A stretch of DNA of 5,893 nt from CAVZLD01 sp964522605 (GTDB lineage Bacteria > Planctomycetota > Planctomycetia > Pirellulales > Pirellulaceae). Each line of letters opens with the position of its first letter. The stretch's first letter is position 1. The notes under the pieces were generated by a model, which did not search any database, was not told the DNA's origin, and saw nothing but the letters and a program-made list of their open reading frames with translations. The translations under genes were made by a program, and so were the position numbers. The stretch spans positions 1 through 5,893 of the forward strand of contig CAZFWV010000410.1 of the NCBI GenBank assembly GCA_964522605.1. Reading direction: 5' to 3'. Of the stretch, positions 1-5,813 are shown piece by piece.

Positions 1-60
1 AGGCGAGGACAGAAGAAGGAACGGAGGATCACCCTCGCCTGACGGCTGCGGGTTAAACGA
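1..60. repeat. Short inverted repeat followed by a GGGTTAAACGA motif
   Basis: Positions 1-8 (aggcgagg) are the reverse complement of 33-40 (cctcgcct), with a 24-base purine-rich spacer. The following stretch, up to position 60, ends in gcgggttaaacga. A near-identical sequence occurs in opposite orientation at 2281-2293 (tcgtttaaccgcg), at the edge of another palindrome, so this may be the end of a dispersed repeat cut by the window edge. No reading frame here looks like a gene. The arms are short, so chance is possible. Confidence 0.35.
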
Positions 61-68
61 TTCGCCAC

Positions 69-99
69 GAATTCTGTTCGGGGTTTACGGACAGGATTC
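69..99 (+). other. Stem-loop with G-U pairs only on the + strand
   Basis: Positions 69-80 pair with 88-99 in a 12-bp stem around a 7-base loop (gggttta). Ten pairs are Watson-Crick and two (73/95 and 78/90) are T-G, which become G-U wobbles if the + strand is transcribed but A-C mismatches on the other strand. There is no T-run after it, so it does not look like an intrinsic terminator. A perfect 10-base palindrome, cctccggagg, lies just downstream at 106-115. It could be a small RNA or leader structure, a repeat remnant, or chance. Confidence 0.35.
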
Positions 100-140
100 A
101 GTCGACCTCCGGAGGGCATCGCGTTCTATTTGGACCGAAG

Positions 141-238
141 GAGGAGAAGTAACCACGGATTGGACGGAGGGTACGGATCGGCACGGACAGATCCGTGGAT
201 GTCCGTTTTATCCGTTCGATCCGTGGTTCCTCTTCTCG
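141..238. repeat. Long imperfect palindrome of phased ACGGA units
   Basis: The left arm 151-187 and right arm 192-228 are inverted copies without gaps, about 27 of 37 positions pairing, around a 4-base centre (188-191). The outermost 10 bases (aaccacggat) pair perfectly. Each arm holds four ACGGA (or TCCGT) units at mirrored spacings of 9, 9 and 10 bases: starts at 155, 164, 173, 183 and at 192, 202, 211, 220. Purine-rich GAGGAGAAG and pyrimidine-rich CCTCTTCTC flanks extend the symmetry loosely. I recall AACCACGGAT-type repeats as common in planctomycete and verrucomicrobial intergenic DNA. It is most likely a dispersed non-coding repeat; frames across it are incidental. Confidence 0.75.
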
Positions 239-410
239 ACCTTCGGTGTCGCTCGACGTGTGCGCCACAGCGAGCCCGGTTCGGAAGGGTGTTGTGACTT
301 CGGATGAACCAACAACTGATCAACTGCACGACCTCCATTGGGGAAGGCCTTTTCCGCTGAGACGCCACATCGCATCTCTAAATCCGACGCGTTGCGGTCG
401 GAGTTCCACA
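239..410. other. Upstream non-coding stretch, no clear promoter
   Basis: This stretch precedes the 548-residue gene and contains no convincing gene. The frames crossing it on both strands are arginine-, serine- and proline-rich and overlap the downstream gene antisense or out of frame. An in-frame stop (TAA at 379-381) blocks any upstream extension of that gene, so its promoter probably lies here. The best -35/-10 pair I could assemble (ttgtga at 292-297 with actgat about 17 bases on) is too weak to call. Confidence 0.4.
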
Positions 411-416
411 AGGGAG
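411..416 (+). promoter_or_regulatory. Ribosome binding site (AGGGAG) for the GTG start at 424
   Basis: AGGGAG lies 7 bases before the GTG at 424. Together with the in-frame stop at 379-381 and the lack of any ATG, GTG or TTG between that stop and 424, it fixes the start of the 548-residue gene on a non-ATG codon. Confidence 0.7.
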
Positions 417-423
417 AAAGCAA

Positions 424-2070
424 GTGGAGCGATACTGGGACGCGCTCCGATCTGCGGGGTGGATCCCAGACTCTGTCCGGGCGGACGTGTGGAAGCAATG
501 GTCTTGCGGCGCCAATATTCTGCCGAGCCTCGCAGAATGGTGGGGGCAGGCCGAACCCAATCGACGGCCTGCACATCGCCAAGAACAGCTTCGTGAGTGG
601 CTGTTGCGCTACTGCGCTAGAGATTCGCAGTTGACCCTTGGCTGGCCTAGTACCTCCTCGGTGGTCACACCGCGGTTCTTCTGGTGGCCCGACGGAATGC
701 CTTCCGGTCGGCGAGTTGGTGTTCTTAGCTCGCACCTCGGCCAACGACTCGATCACCGTCCAGATTGGTTTCATGCCTTGCGGCGGGTTTGCTCTTGCCT
801 GGACCCGTTGGGTGATCAACTTGTCACGTGTGAATCGACCACGACCGATCGATACCTGAGGCACTGTGGTCGGCGGTTCGATCTGCGCGTGACCGCCCTG
901 CTGCGGACACGAGATCGACAATCCCTCCGGGCTTGGCTTTGGGGATTGGTTCTGGAGACGCCGGTCGAGACTGGCGCAACGCGGGAGCGCTGCGTGCGCC
1001 TGTCTCCCCGACTTGCCGGCCGAGAGCCACCGTCCGCCGACGCAGTACCGGAGTCGGATTGGCTTGTCGGTTGCTGGGTCGACGAGTTGTATCTTTTGTA
1101 TCTCCGCCCTCGTGGAAGACTCTTTCGGATGGTTGTTCGACTTCTACACGAGAGTGACCGTCCGATGCGAATTCACTTGGCGCTGGGCGAAGGACTCGTT
1201 CCGCCGAACGTGGCGAAGCCCCTCCTGTCTCTGGGAGCCGTTGGCTGGTATCTGCCTGCCGCCGCTGGCGATCAATGGACGCCCGATCCGCGATTCGACG
1301 CCCGTGTGACTCGACGCGGTGTCAAAACCGAGAATCGGAAGGGCGAGGCTCCTGCTGAGCCGGCGTTTGTCGCATCTTTGGCTCGGCAGGAGCCTCGCCC
1401 TCCCAGTTTTGAAACCGCCTCTGAAGACGTCCCCGCACCTGCTTCGATTGTGACGCCTCCAGCCGATGAGTCATGGACCTATCTCGTTCACTGGACTCGC
1501 CGACAGTCGGGGCGCTGGCCTGATCAGGACGAAGAGGCGTACCTGAACGAGCTACTTTTTGACTTCTGTAGGGCAGATCGCTCGGCACTGGCTGCATTGA
1601 TACGAATTGTCACAATGCAACGAATCCTTGCCACAGGGCGACTGATCCGCGGTGGCTTCGATGTCGTCTGTTTCAGTCAGCGGTGTCTTGACGAGTGGGC
1701 TCAGCATCGCACATTCCGCAGCCATCAGCACCGCTGGGATTTTGAGCTCTATGGACTGTGTATCGATCGACAGTGGTTGGTCGACCGGAACACACGGCCT
1801 GTCATTTACGGGGACGATGTGACCTGGGAACGGATGTCAGCCGAGGAACGTCCCTTCTTTCAGCGGCGGGAGACTCAGCCGAGTCCCAGGCGAAAACCGA
1901 TCCGCTGGTCGGACGAAAAAGAGTGGCGACACCCTGGCGATCTTGACTTGCGTCGCCTTCCGGCTTCTCTTGGTCTCGTCTTTGTTCCGACGGACGATGC
2001 CGCCCGCAAGATCGCTCAGATCAGCCGCTGGCCGGTAACGATCCTCGATCGAGGGACAAGGAAAGATTAG
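424..2070 (+). CDS. Two-part protein of unknown function; C-terminal AbiGi/DUF2971-like motifs
   Basis: The 548-residue product is soluble: no signal peptide or membrane segment is visible. I cannot name the family. Residues 96-160 could be a Rossmann-like unit: a strand RRVGVLSS (96-103), a helix around 113-124, and CESTTTDRYLRHCG (136-149) before a second hydrophobic strand. Residues 212-241 (DWLVGCWVDELYLLYLRPRG...) form another hydrophobic block. Residues 301-331 are a proline/alanine/glutamate-rich linker encoded by a palindromic repeat. Residues 348-548 look like a separate conserved domain: HWTR (356-359), RWPD (364-367), a helical stretch ending ATGRLIRGG (403-411), VVCFSQ (414-419), YGL (443-445), RPVIYG (458-463), WSDEKEWR (495-502), GDLDL (505-509), VFVPT (519-523) and SRWPV (534-538). 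From memory, HxT near the start, a central CF[ST]...YG...PV.Y block and late EWR recall AbiGi (PF10899) or DUF2971 proteins, and distantly DarT-type ADP-ribosyltransferases. That link is inference. The start is GTG with a good ribosome site. The gene stands alone and converges on the PEP-CTERM gene. Existence is confident; function is not. Confidence 0.85.
   Translation: MERYWDALRSAGWIPDSVRADVWKQWSCGANILPSLAEWWGQAEPNRRPAHRQEQLREWLLRYCARDSQLTLGWPSTSSVVTPRFFWWPDGMPSGRRVGVLSSHLGQRLDHRPDWFHALRRVCSCLDPLGDQLVTCESTTTDRYLRHCGRRFDLRVTALLRTRDRQSLRAWLWGLVLETPVETGATRERCVRLSPRLAGREPPSADAVPESDWLVGCWVDELYLLYLRPRGRLFRMVVRLLHESDRPMRIHLALGEGLVPPNVAKPLLSLGAVGWYLPAAAGDQWTPDPRFDARVTRRGVKTENRKGEAPAEPAFVASLARQEPRPPSFETASEDVPAPASIVTPPADESWTYLVHWTRRQSGRWPDQDEEAYLNELLFDFCRADRSALAALIRIVTMQRILATGRLIRGGFDVVCFSQRCLDEWAQHRTFRSHQHRWDFELYGLCIDRQWLVDRNTRPVIYGDDVTWERMSAEERPFFQRRETQPSPRRKPIRWSDEKEWRHPGDLDLRRLPASLGLVFVPTDDAARKIAQISRWPVTILDRGTRKD
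1322..1412. repeat. Palindromic repeat inserted in frame in the 548-residue gene (GEAPAEP type)
   Basis: The arms 1341-1361 and 1380-1400 are 21-base inverted copies with one T/C difference, around an 18-base centre. Outer heptamers tcaaaac (1322-1328) and gttttga (1406-1412) are also exact inverted copies. Each inner arm has its own small hairpin (ggctc...gagcc at 1347-1361 and 1380-1394). Read in the frame of the host gene it gives GEAPAEP followed by RQEPRP; read on the - strand it gives nearly the same peptide. I recall GEAPAEP-type segments in translated planctomycete repeats. It sits between the two apparent domains of the protein, where an insertion would be tolerated. It is a mobile palindromic element rather than a functional domain, as far as sequence shows. 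Confidence 0.85.
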
Positions 2071-2168
2071 GCTTTGTCTCAAACCTGCACTGGCAGAGCC
2101 AGTGGCACACTAGATCAGCGGGTGCCACTGGCTCTGCCAGTGCGGCGGAAGAGTTCTGGGACAAAGCC
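2070..2168. repeat. Nested palindrome abutting the stop codon (CCACTGGCTCTGCCAGTG type)
   Basis: The outer arms 2070-2081 (ggctttgtctca) and 2157-2168 (tgggacaaagcc) pair at 11 of 12 positions. The inner arms 2087-2108 and 2122-2143 are a perfect 22-bp inverted repeat with a 13-base loop. Each inner arm is itself a palindrome (cactggc-aga-gccagtg at 2088-2104; cactggc-tct-gccagtg at 2126-2142), so the DNA or RNA can fold as one long hairpin or two short ones. The element begins at the G of the TAG stop of the upstream gene. No T-run follows the stem, so it is not a classical intrinsic terminator, though a stem this strong could stall polymerase or protect mRNA 3' ends. It resembles REP/BIME elements in design. 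Confidence 0.85.
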
Positions 2169-2187
2169 CGGAACTGGTTTCAAGACC

Positions 2188-2266
2188 TGAGCCGACGCCG
2201 CTAGCCTCCGGCCAATTCTCCCTGCGACTCGGCAAATCGTGGCCCGCGGCTAGCGCCGTCGGCTCA
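2188..2266. repeat. Palindromic repeat (GAGCCGACGSCGCTAGC type)
   Basis: The arms 2188-2213 and 2241-2266 are 26-base inverted copies with 23 positions pairing (mismatches at arm positions 11, 20 and 22), around a 27-base centre. The outermost ten bases (tgagccgacg / cgtcggctca) are perfect. I remember the motif GCTAGCGCCGTCGGCTC as a frequent intergenic repeat in planctomycete genomes; that is recollection, not a search. It is the second of three different palindromes in the convergent intergenic region. Confidence 0.8.
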
Positions 2267-2281
2267 CAATCTCGGTCCGCT

Positions 2282-2354
2282 CGTTTAACCGCGTGCCCAG
2301 CGGGCCGCGAGAGATTCTTCCCGACCCGCAGGGCGATGCCCGCACGGTGAAACG
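2282..2354. repeat. Imperfect palindromic repeat with CGTTTAACCG end
   Basis: The ends cgtttaaccg (2282-2291) and cggtgaaacg (2345-2354) pair at 9 of 10 positions. Inside lie two small hairpins, gccc-agc-gggc near 2295-2305 and gggc-gat-gccc near 2331-2341. The left end matches, in inverted orientation and with one base difference, the gcgggttaaacga at 48-60. The element stops 23 bases before the stop codon of the PEP-CTERM gene. The outer arms are short, so the boundaries are uncertain. Confidence 0.55.
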
Positions 2355-2377
2355 TGGAAGTTGTTTCTCAGCCGTTC

Positions 2378-3100
2378 CTAAGTGCGCCGCCGTCGGCAGA
2401 TCGCCATACATCCGAGAGCGAGGAGCAACAAGCCACTGGGTTCAGGAACGACCTCATTCGCCAACGCCATGTCATAGGTCAGGATCAAGTTGGCGTAGAC
2501 GGTGACCGGCTCGGTCTGTCCTGTAAGCTGATCGCCCATTTCGAAATCGACGTAGGGATCGAGGTCGGCCACCATCGTGAATACGCCGGTGCCGATGAAG
2601 TCGGAGATCAGCTCGGGATTGATGAGTGCACCGTCGGTCGTCGTCAGCTCGCCGCCGATGTACGTGCCGCCGTCGGGCCCCGTTGCCTCAAACAGATCCA
2701 GATCGCCGTCATCGCTCGCCAATTCAAAAACCGCGCTAGTCGCCGCGATCAATGGATTGGCGGCGCCGAAGATTGGGTTCGACGACTCATCCACCAGACG
2801 CACATCGTCGGAACGAATCTGTCCGGCAACACCCAATTCGGCCGACGTGGTCACGGGTGCGGGACCGTCGTTGTCCAGTGAGAGTGTTCCCCCGGAGATT
2901 TCGAGTAGGAGTTCGACTTTCACGTTCTGCAGCGTACCGGAGGCGGGATCAAACTGATTGAACACCAGCGGTTTCTGCAGGCCCGGCTTTGCCACGAACC
3001 CCTGGGTCTGAATAATCATCTCGGCCTGCAGCGGGGAAACCGAAGCAGCTAGCATTGCAGCGAATTGAACTGCGAGGAAAGCAACGGCATGCGTTTTCAT
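2378..3100 (-). CDS. Secreted PEP-CTERM protein with choice-of-anchor E type domain
   Basis: With the ATG at 3100 the product has 240 residues. Residues 1-27 are a signal peptide: a lysine at position 2, a hydrophobic core, and cleavage likely after LQA (25-27). The C-terminus is a textbook PEP-CTERM signal: VPEPS at 218-222, a hydrophobic segment LLLLALGCMAI at 224-234, then RRRR at 236-239. Such tails are recognised by an exosortase, which removes them and passes the protein to the cell surface or matrix. The body carries FDPASGTL (50-57) followed by a hydrophobic strand, and late SDFIGTG (166-172) and VYANLILTYD (201-210), the pattern I associate with choice-of-anchor E domains, a beta-sandwich module named for its variable anchors. 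It is acidic and has no cysteine between the signals. No enzymatic residues are evident; a structural or matrix role is inference. A GTG at 3103 immediately precedes the ATG and would add one residue. Confidence 0.9.
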   Translation of the reverse strand: MKTHAVAFLAVQFAAMLAASVSPLQAEMIIQTQGFVAKPGLQKPLVFNQFDPASGTLQNVKVELLLEISGGTLSLDNDGPAPVTTSAELGVAGQIRSDDVRLVDESSNPIFGAANPLIAATSAVFELASDDGDLDLFEATGPDGGTYIGGELTTTDGALINPELISDFIGTGVFTMVADLDPYVDFEMGDQLTGQTEPVTVYANLILTYDMALANEVVPEPSGLLLLALGCMAICRRRRT

Positions 3101-3190
3101 CACGAGCGACTCCCTTCATGGTGCCCGACGTGGACCAAAGCGCGGCACACTCTGAGCGATTCTGCGATTTAGGTCAAGACGAGTCTGGAG
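3101..3190 (-). other. 90-base spacer between the TPR gene and the PEP-CTERM gene
   Basis: The spacer separates two co-directional genes. Apart from the ribosome site it has no strong terminator hairpin: only a 5-bp gtgcc/ggcac stem without a T-run. A ttgacc near its upstream end resembles a -35 box but has no good -10 partner. Read-through from the TPR gene is therefore possible, but co-transcription is not shown. Confidence 0.4.
3110..3116 (-). promoter_or_regulatory. Ribosome binding site (AAGGGAG) of the PEP-CTERM gene
   Basis: Read on the - strand, AAGGGAG lies 9 bases before the ATG at 3100 and 6 before the GTG at 3103. It supports a start here but does not decide between the two adjacent codons; ATG is preferred as the stronger initiator. 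Confidence 0.7.
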
Positions 3191-5692
3191 TCAGCGAGCG
3201 GTTTGAGTCTTGCATTCCTGCAAGACCTGCTGGAACTGGCGCGCCAGCTCCTCTCCACCCAACTCGGGATGGAGTGCTTGCGTCAGGCGGATGATCTCCT
3301 CTGCCCGCGCGGCGTCACCAAGGCGGATGTGGAGTTGTGCAATCGACAATTTCGCAAAGAACCAACGCTCTGTGGCGGTGGGGCTCCATCGGACGACCTT
3401 CCGCCAAAGCTCAAGTGCCATTTCCAGGTCGGCTCGTTGGTCAGTTTGCTGCAGGCAGCGCGCGTAGCCTTCCAGTACGATGGGATCCTGAGGGCGTCCG
3501 ACGGCTAGCTGCTGAAAGAGCGGGAGTGCCGCCTCTCGCTCGCCTGTACGCAACAACGATTCAGCGCGGTAACGAACCAGGAGCTGTTGTTGTTCGACAG
3601 GCCAGCCGCTTGACGCATCTCGCAGTCTCTCGCTTGCGTCGACCAGGATTTCTGCCTGCTGCTTCGCGATTGATCGTTCGCGCGACGTGGATCCCTGAGC
3701 GAAAAGAGCGAGGATATCGAGTGGGCGATCGACTTGGGTCCAGTCGACTTGTCTCACGAGCTGTTGCGCGTCCATCAGTTTTCCCAATCGTGCGAGACAG
3801 ACGCCGAGCAGTGCGCGCAGATTTTGTTGCTCGGCGGAACCATCGGCCGCGGACGCCAGAGCCGCCGCGAGATAGTCGGCAACTCCCGAGAGCGTCTCGT
3901 CCGTCGAAGATTCTGCTAACAGCCGCAGGCGGGAGGCAACGAGGGCGGCGGACCGCTGAGCAGCCGTCCAGGTATCTTCGGCGGTCCGTGCGAGAAATGA
4001 ATCTTCCAAATAGTCAGCGACTCGCTGGGTAAGTTCGATACGATCCGCCGGGGACAATGTTGCTTGGTCCAACTGCTGCAAGCAGATTGTGGAGCCAAGC
4101 TGCACGACATGATCAAAGTGTTCGAAGGAAGGGTCAATCTGGAGCAGTTGTTCGAGCGCATCCCGCGGCTGATCCTCGGCGAGGAGCAGCCGAGCCCACC
4201 AGAGCCGCACCTGGTCGGCGGATTTGGCTTGAGGCCAGCGCGACAGGTGTTCTTGCAGCAATTCCGTGTACGTTGCCAGTCCGTCTTGCGCGTTGCGTGC
4301 TGCGTCCGCGGCGGTGCGGATTGCCCACACGTGGGCTTCGGTCGCCGACTCTTCGTCCGCCTGCGACAGAGCCAGATTGCGAAATGCTCGAACAGCCTCC
4401 CGGACGTCCCCCTGTTGGCGTACGATCGCAGCCGAACGCATGCCAAGTTGGAACGCAGCGGCTTGATCGCCCATTTCTTTCGCCAAGGCTGCCGCACGCA
4501 AGTAGGCGGCTGCGGCTTGTGGCAAGTCTTGCTGCGCAAACAGGTGTTCTGCAGTCCGCTCCAGCACGTGAAGATTGCCGATATCGGCCGCGGAATCACC
4601 GGATTGGGCAAGCAATTGCCCTGCTCGACGCACCCAATAAGCCGAACGTGTCTGCTCCATTTCTTTCAGCAATTGACCCGCACGGGATTGCCACTGTTGC
4701 GCTGTGGCCTCGTCTGCCTGCCGAATTGCATCGCGCCACAGCTCGATGTACCCCTCCATCAGCGCTAAGTCTCCGTCGGCGAGCAGGCTTTCGTCAGCCG
4801 ATGCAGGACGAGGTTCCGCGGCGAGTCGTCTAACGCCCGCCTCGACCTGTCCGGTCTTGAACGACAGTCGAGTCTGCTCCAGTACAAGCCGGAATTTTTC
4901 CTCGTCTTTGAGTTCGCGCGATTGCAGATCCTGAAGGCGCTGAGCCGCGTCGTCGAGGTTGCCTAGTCGTCGCAGGCAGTCGATTTCGGCGAATCGACTG
5001 TCAAACGCCATCGCCGAGTTGTTCGGAATCCGGGCGATCGAGTTGAACAATCCCAGGGCACGATTCAGCAGGTGTACCTGATCGGGGCTGTTTTCCGGGT
5101 AGCTGAGTGCCTGCCGGCGATATGCACTCGCTAGGGCGAAGTCAATCTGAGGACGCAGCGCCATCTGTCCATTTCCCGATGCAGGGTCACCGGGCCGCAG
5201 TCTGTCGCGCAACGACTCCAGGTCGCGAATGGCGGCCCGCAGGCAGTCACGAGCACGGGCCATCGACGGCTCTCGGTCCAAGGTGAGATCCGCTTCCAGC
5301 CGCAGCACCTCGCCTTGTCGCAGCCGATTCCAAAGTAACTCGAGTTCGACCTCCGGCAGCGAAGGGTGTTGCGGAAGGGCGGCGGCGAATGCCTGAAAGG
5401 CTTCCTCCGCCTGTTGCCATTTTGCCATCCGCTCATCCGGCGGCGAATTCATGGCATGCAGACTTAACGTGCGTATCAAAAGGCGAGTCGATTCCGCTCG
5501 ACGGTCGGCCGGTAGCGTACTCCGCGACAGTTGGTCGCGACAATGGAATTCCGCCAGTTCGAACAGTTGTCGCTGGTTCAGGCCTGCGACAAAACGCGCA
5601 TCCATGGAATCCTGCGCCCCGACGCAGGCTGACAGTGCAAGAACCATTAAGAGGATCCTGCAAATTGTTGACGCTAAGCAAAAACCTCGCAT
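3191..5692 (-). CDS. Large exported TPR-repeat protein, possible lipoprotein
   Basis: With the ATG at 5692 the product has 833 residues. The N-terminus is an export signal: an arginine at 2 and 12, a hydrophobic core ILLMVLALSA (13-22), then cysteine 23. LSAC (20-23) fits a lipobox, so it may be a lipoprotein; cleavage after VGA (24-26) by ordinary signal peptidase is the alternative. The rest is almost wholly alpha-helical and rich in alanine, leucine, glutamine and arginine. Helix pairs of TPR type are clearest around 379-455 (for example AEHLFAQQDLPQAAAAYLRAA, with its central Gln-Asp turn) and 710-812 (ESLLRTGEREAALPLFQQL; AQLHIRLGDAARAEEIIRL). TPRs bind other proteins, so a scaffold role at the membrane or in the periplasm is likely; the partner is unknown. 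No catalytic motif is seen. The frame stays open upstream to an ATG at 5884, but those 64 residues are low-complexity and come partly from an inverted repeat, so 5692 is preferred, although no Shine-Dalgarno sequence precedes it. It lies 90 bases upstream of, and in the same direction as, the PEP-CTERM gene. Confidence 0.85.
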   Translation of the reverse strand: MRGFCLASTICRILLMVLALSACVGAQDSMDARFVAGLNQRQLFELAEFHCRDQLSRSTLPADRRAESTRLLIRTLSLHAMNSPPDERMAKWQQAEEAFQAFAAALPQHPSLPEVELELLWNRLRQGEVLRLEADLTLDREPSMARARDCLRAAIRDLESLRDRLRPGDPASGNGQMALRPQIDFALASAYRRQALSYPENSPDQVHLLNRALGLFNSIARIPNNSAMAFDSRFAEIDCLRRLGNLDDAAQRLQDLQSRELKDEEKFRLVLEQTRLSFKTGQVEAGVRRLAAEPRPASADESLLADGDLALMEGYIELWRDAIRQADEATAQQWQSRAGQLLKEMEQTRSAYWVRRAGQLLAQSGDSAADIGNLHVLERTAEHLFAQQDLPQAAAAYLRAAALAKEMGDQAAAFQLGMRSAAIVRQQGDVREAVRAFRNLALSQADEESATEAHVWAIRTAADAARNAQDGLATYTELLQEHLSRWPQAKSADQVRLWWARLLLAEDQPRDALEQLLQIDPSFEHFDHVVQLGSTICLQQLDQATLSPADRIELTQRVADYLEDSFLARTAEDTWTAAQRSAALVASRLRLLAESSTDETLSGVADYLAAALASAADGSAEQQNLRALLGVCLARLGKLMDAQQLVRQVDWTQVDRPLDILALFAQGSTSRERSIAKQQAEILVDASERLRDASSGWPVEQQQLLVRYRAESLLRTGEREAALPLFQQLAVGRPQDPIVLEGYARCLQQTDQRADLEMALELWRKVVRWSPTATERWFFAKLSIAQLHIRLGDAARAEEIIRLTQALHPELGGEELARQFQQVLQECKTQTAR

Positions 5693-5813
5693 GGGAATTT
5701 GGACGCGCTGATTTCGGGTGGCAGAGATCCACGCCCGTCCGACCGACTCAAAGCTTGTTCTGCTGGTGCTTGCGAAGTGTTCTCGAGTGCGCTTTTGAAC
5801 CCGTTTTTTCGAG
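5693..5813 (-). other. Upstream region of the TPR gene
   Basis: This stretch lies between the chosen ATG of the TPR gene and the terminal inverted repeat, so it should hold the promoter. I see no convincing -35/-10 pair and no Shine-Dalgarno sequence before 5692; initiation without one is plausible in planctomycetes. A run of six T (5804-5809) next to the inverted repeat becomes a run of A on the - strand. Confidence 0.35.

Noticed and set aside
141..238. CRISPR array
   Set aside because: The repeated units are only about 5 bases, mirrored in orientation and spaced by 4-5 bases; there are no spacers of the usual length and no cas genes.
292..320. A possible promoter (ttgtga ... actgat) before the 548-residue gene
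   Set aside because: The -10 matches only about three of six consensus bases and planctomycete promoters are poorly described, so it cannot be supported.
208..921. A 237-residue open frame on the - strand
   Set aside because: It lies antisense to the start of the 548-residue gene and crosses the phased palindrome. Its composition is arginine- and proline-rich with no recognisable motif, as expected for a shadow frame in GC-rich DNA.
2070..2168. Intrinsic terminator for the + strand gene
   Set aside because: The hairpin is strong but no T-run follows the stem, and the element looks like a dispersed repeat. A terminating effect is possible but not shown.
3916..4611. A 231-residue - strand frame overlapping the TPR gene
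   Set aside because: It is an out-of-frame reading within the TPR gene. The TPR frame is continuous through this span, so no frameshift is needed.
4057..4833. Long open frames on the + strand (also 3337-4032 and 4064-4768)
   Set aside because: They are antisense to the TPR gene, which has a signal peptide and repeated helix pairs across this span. The + strand translations are arginine/alanine/proline-rich without domains.
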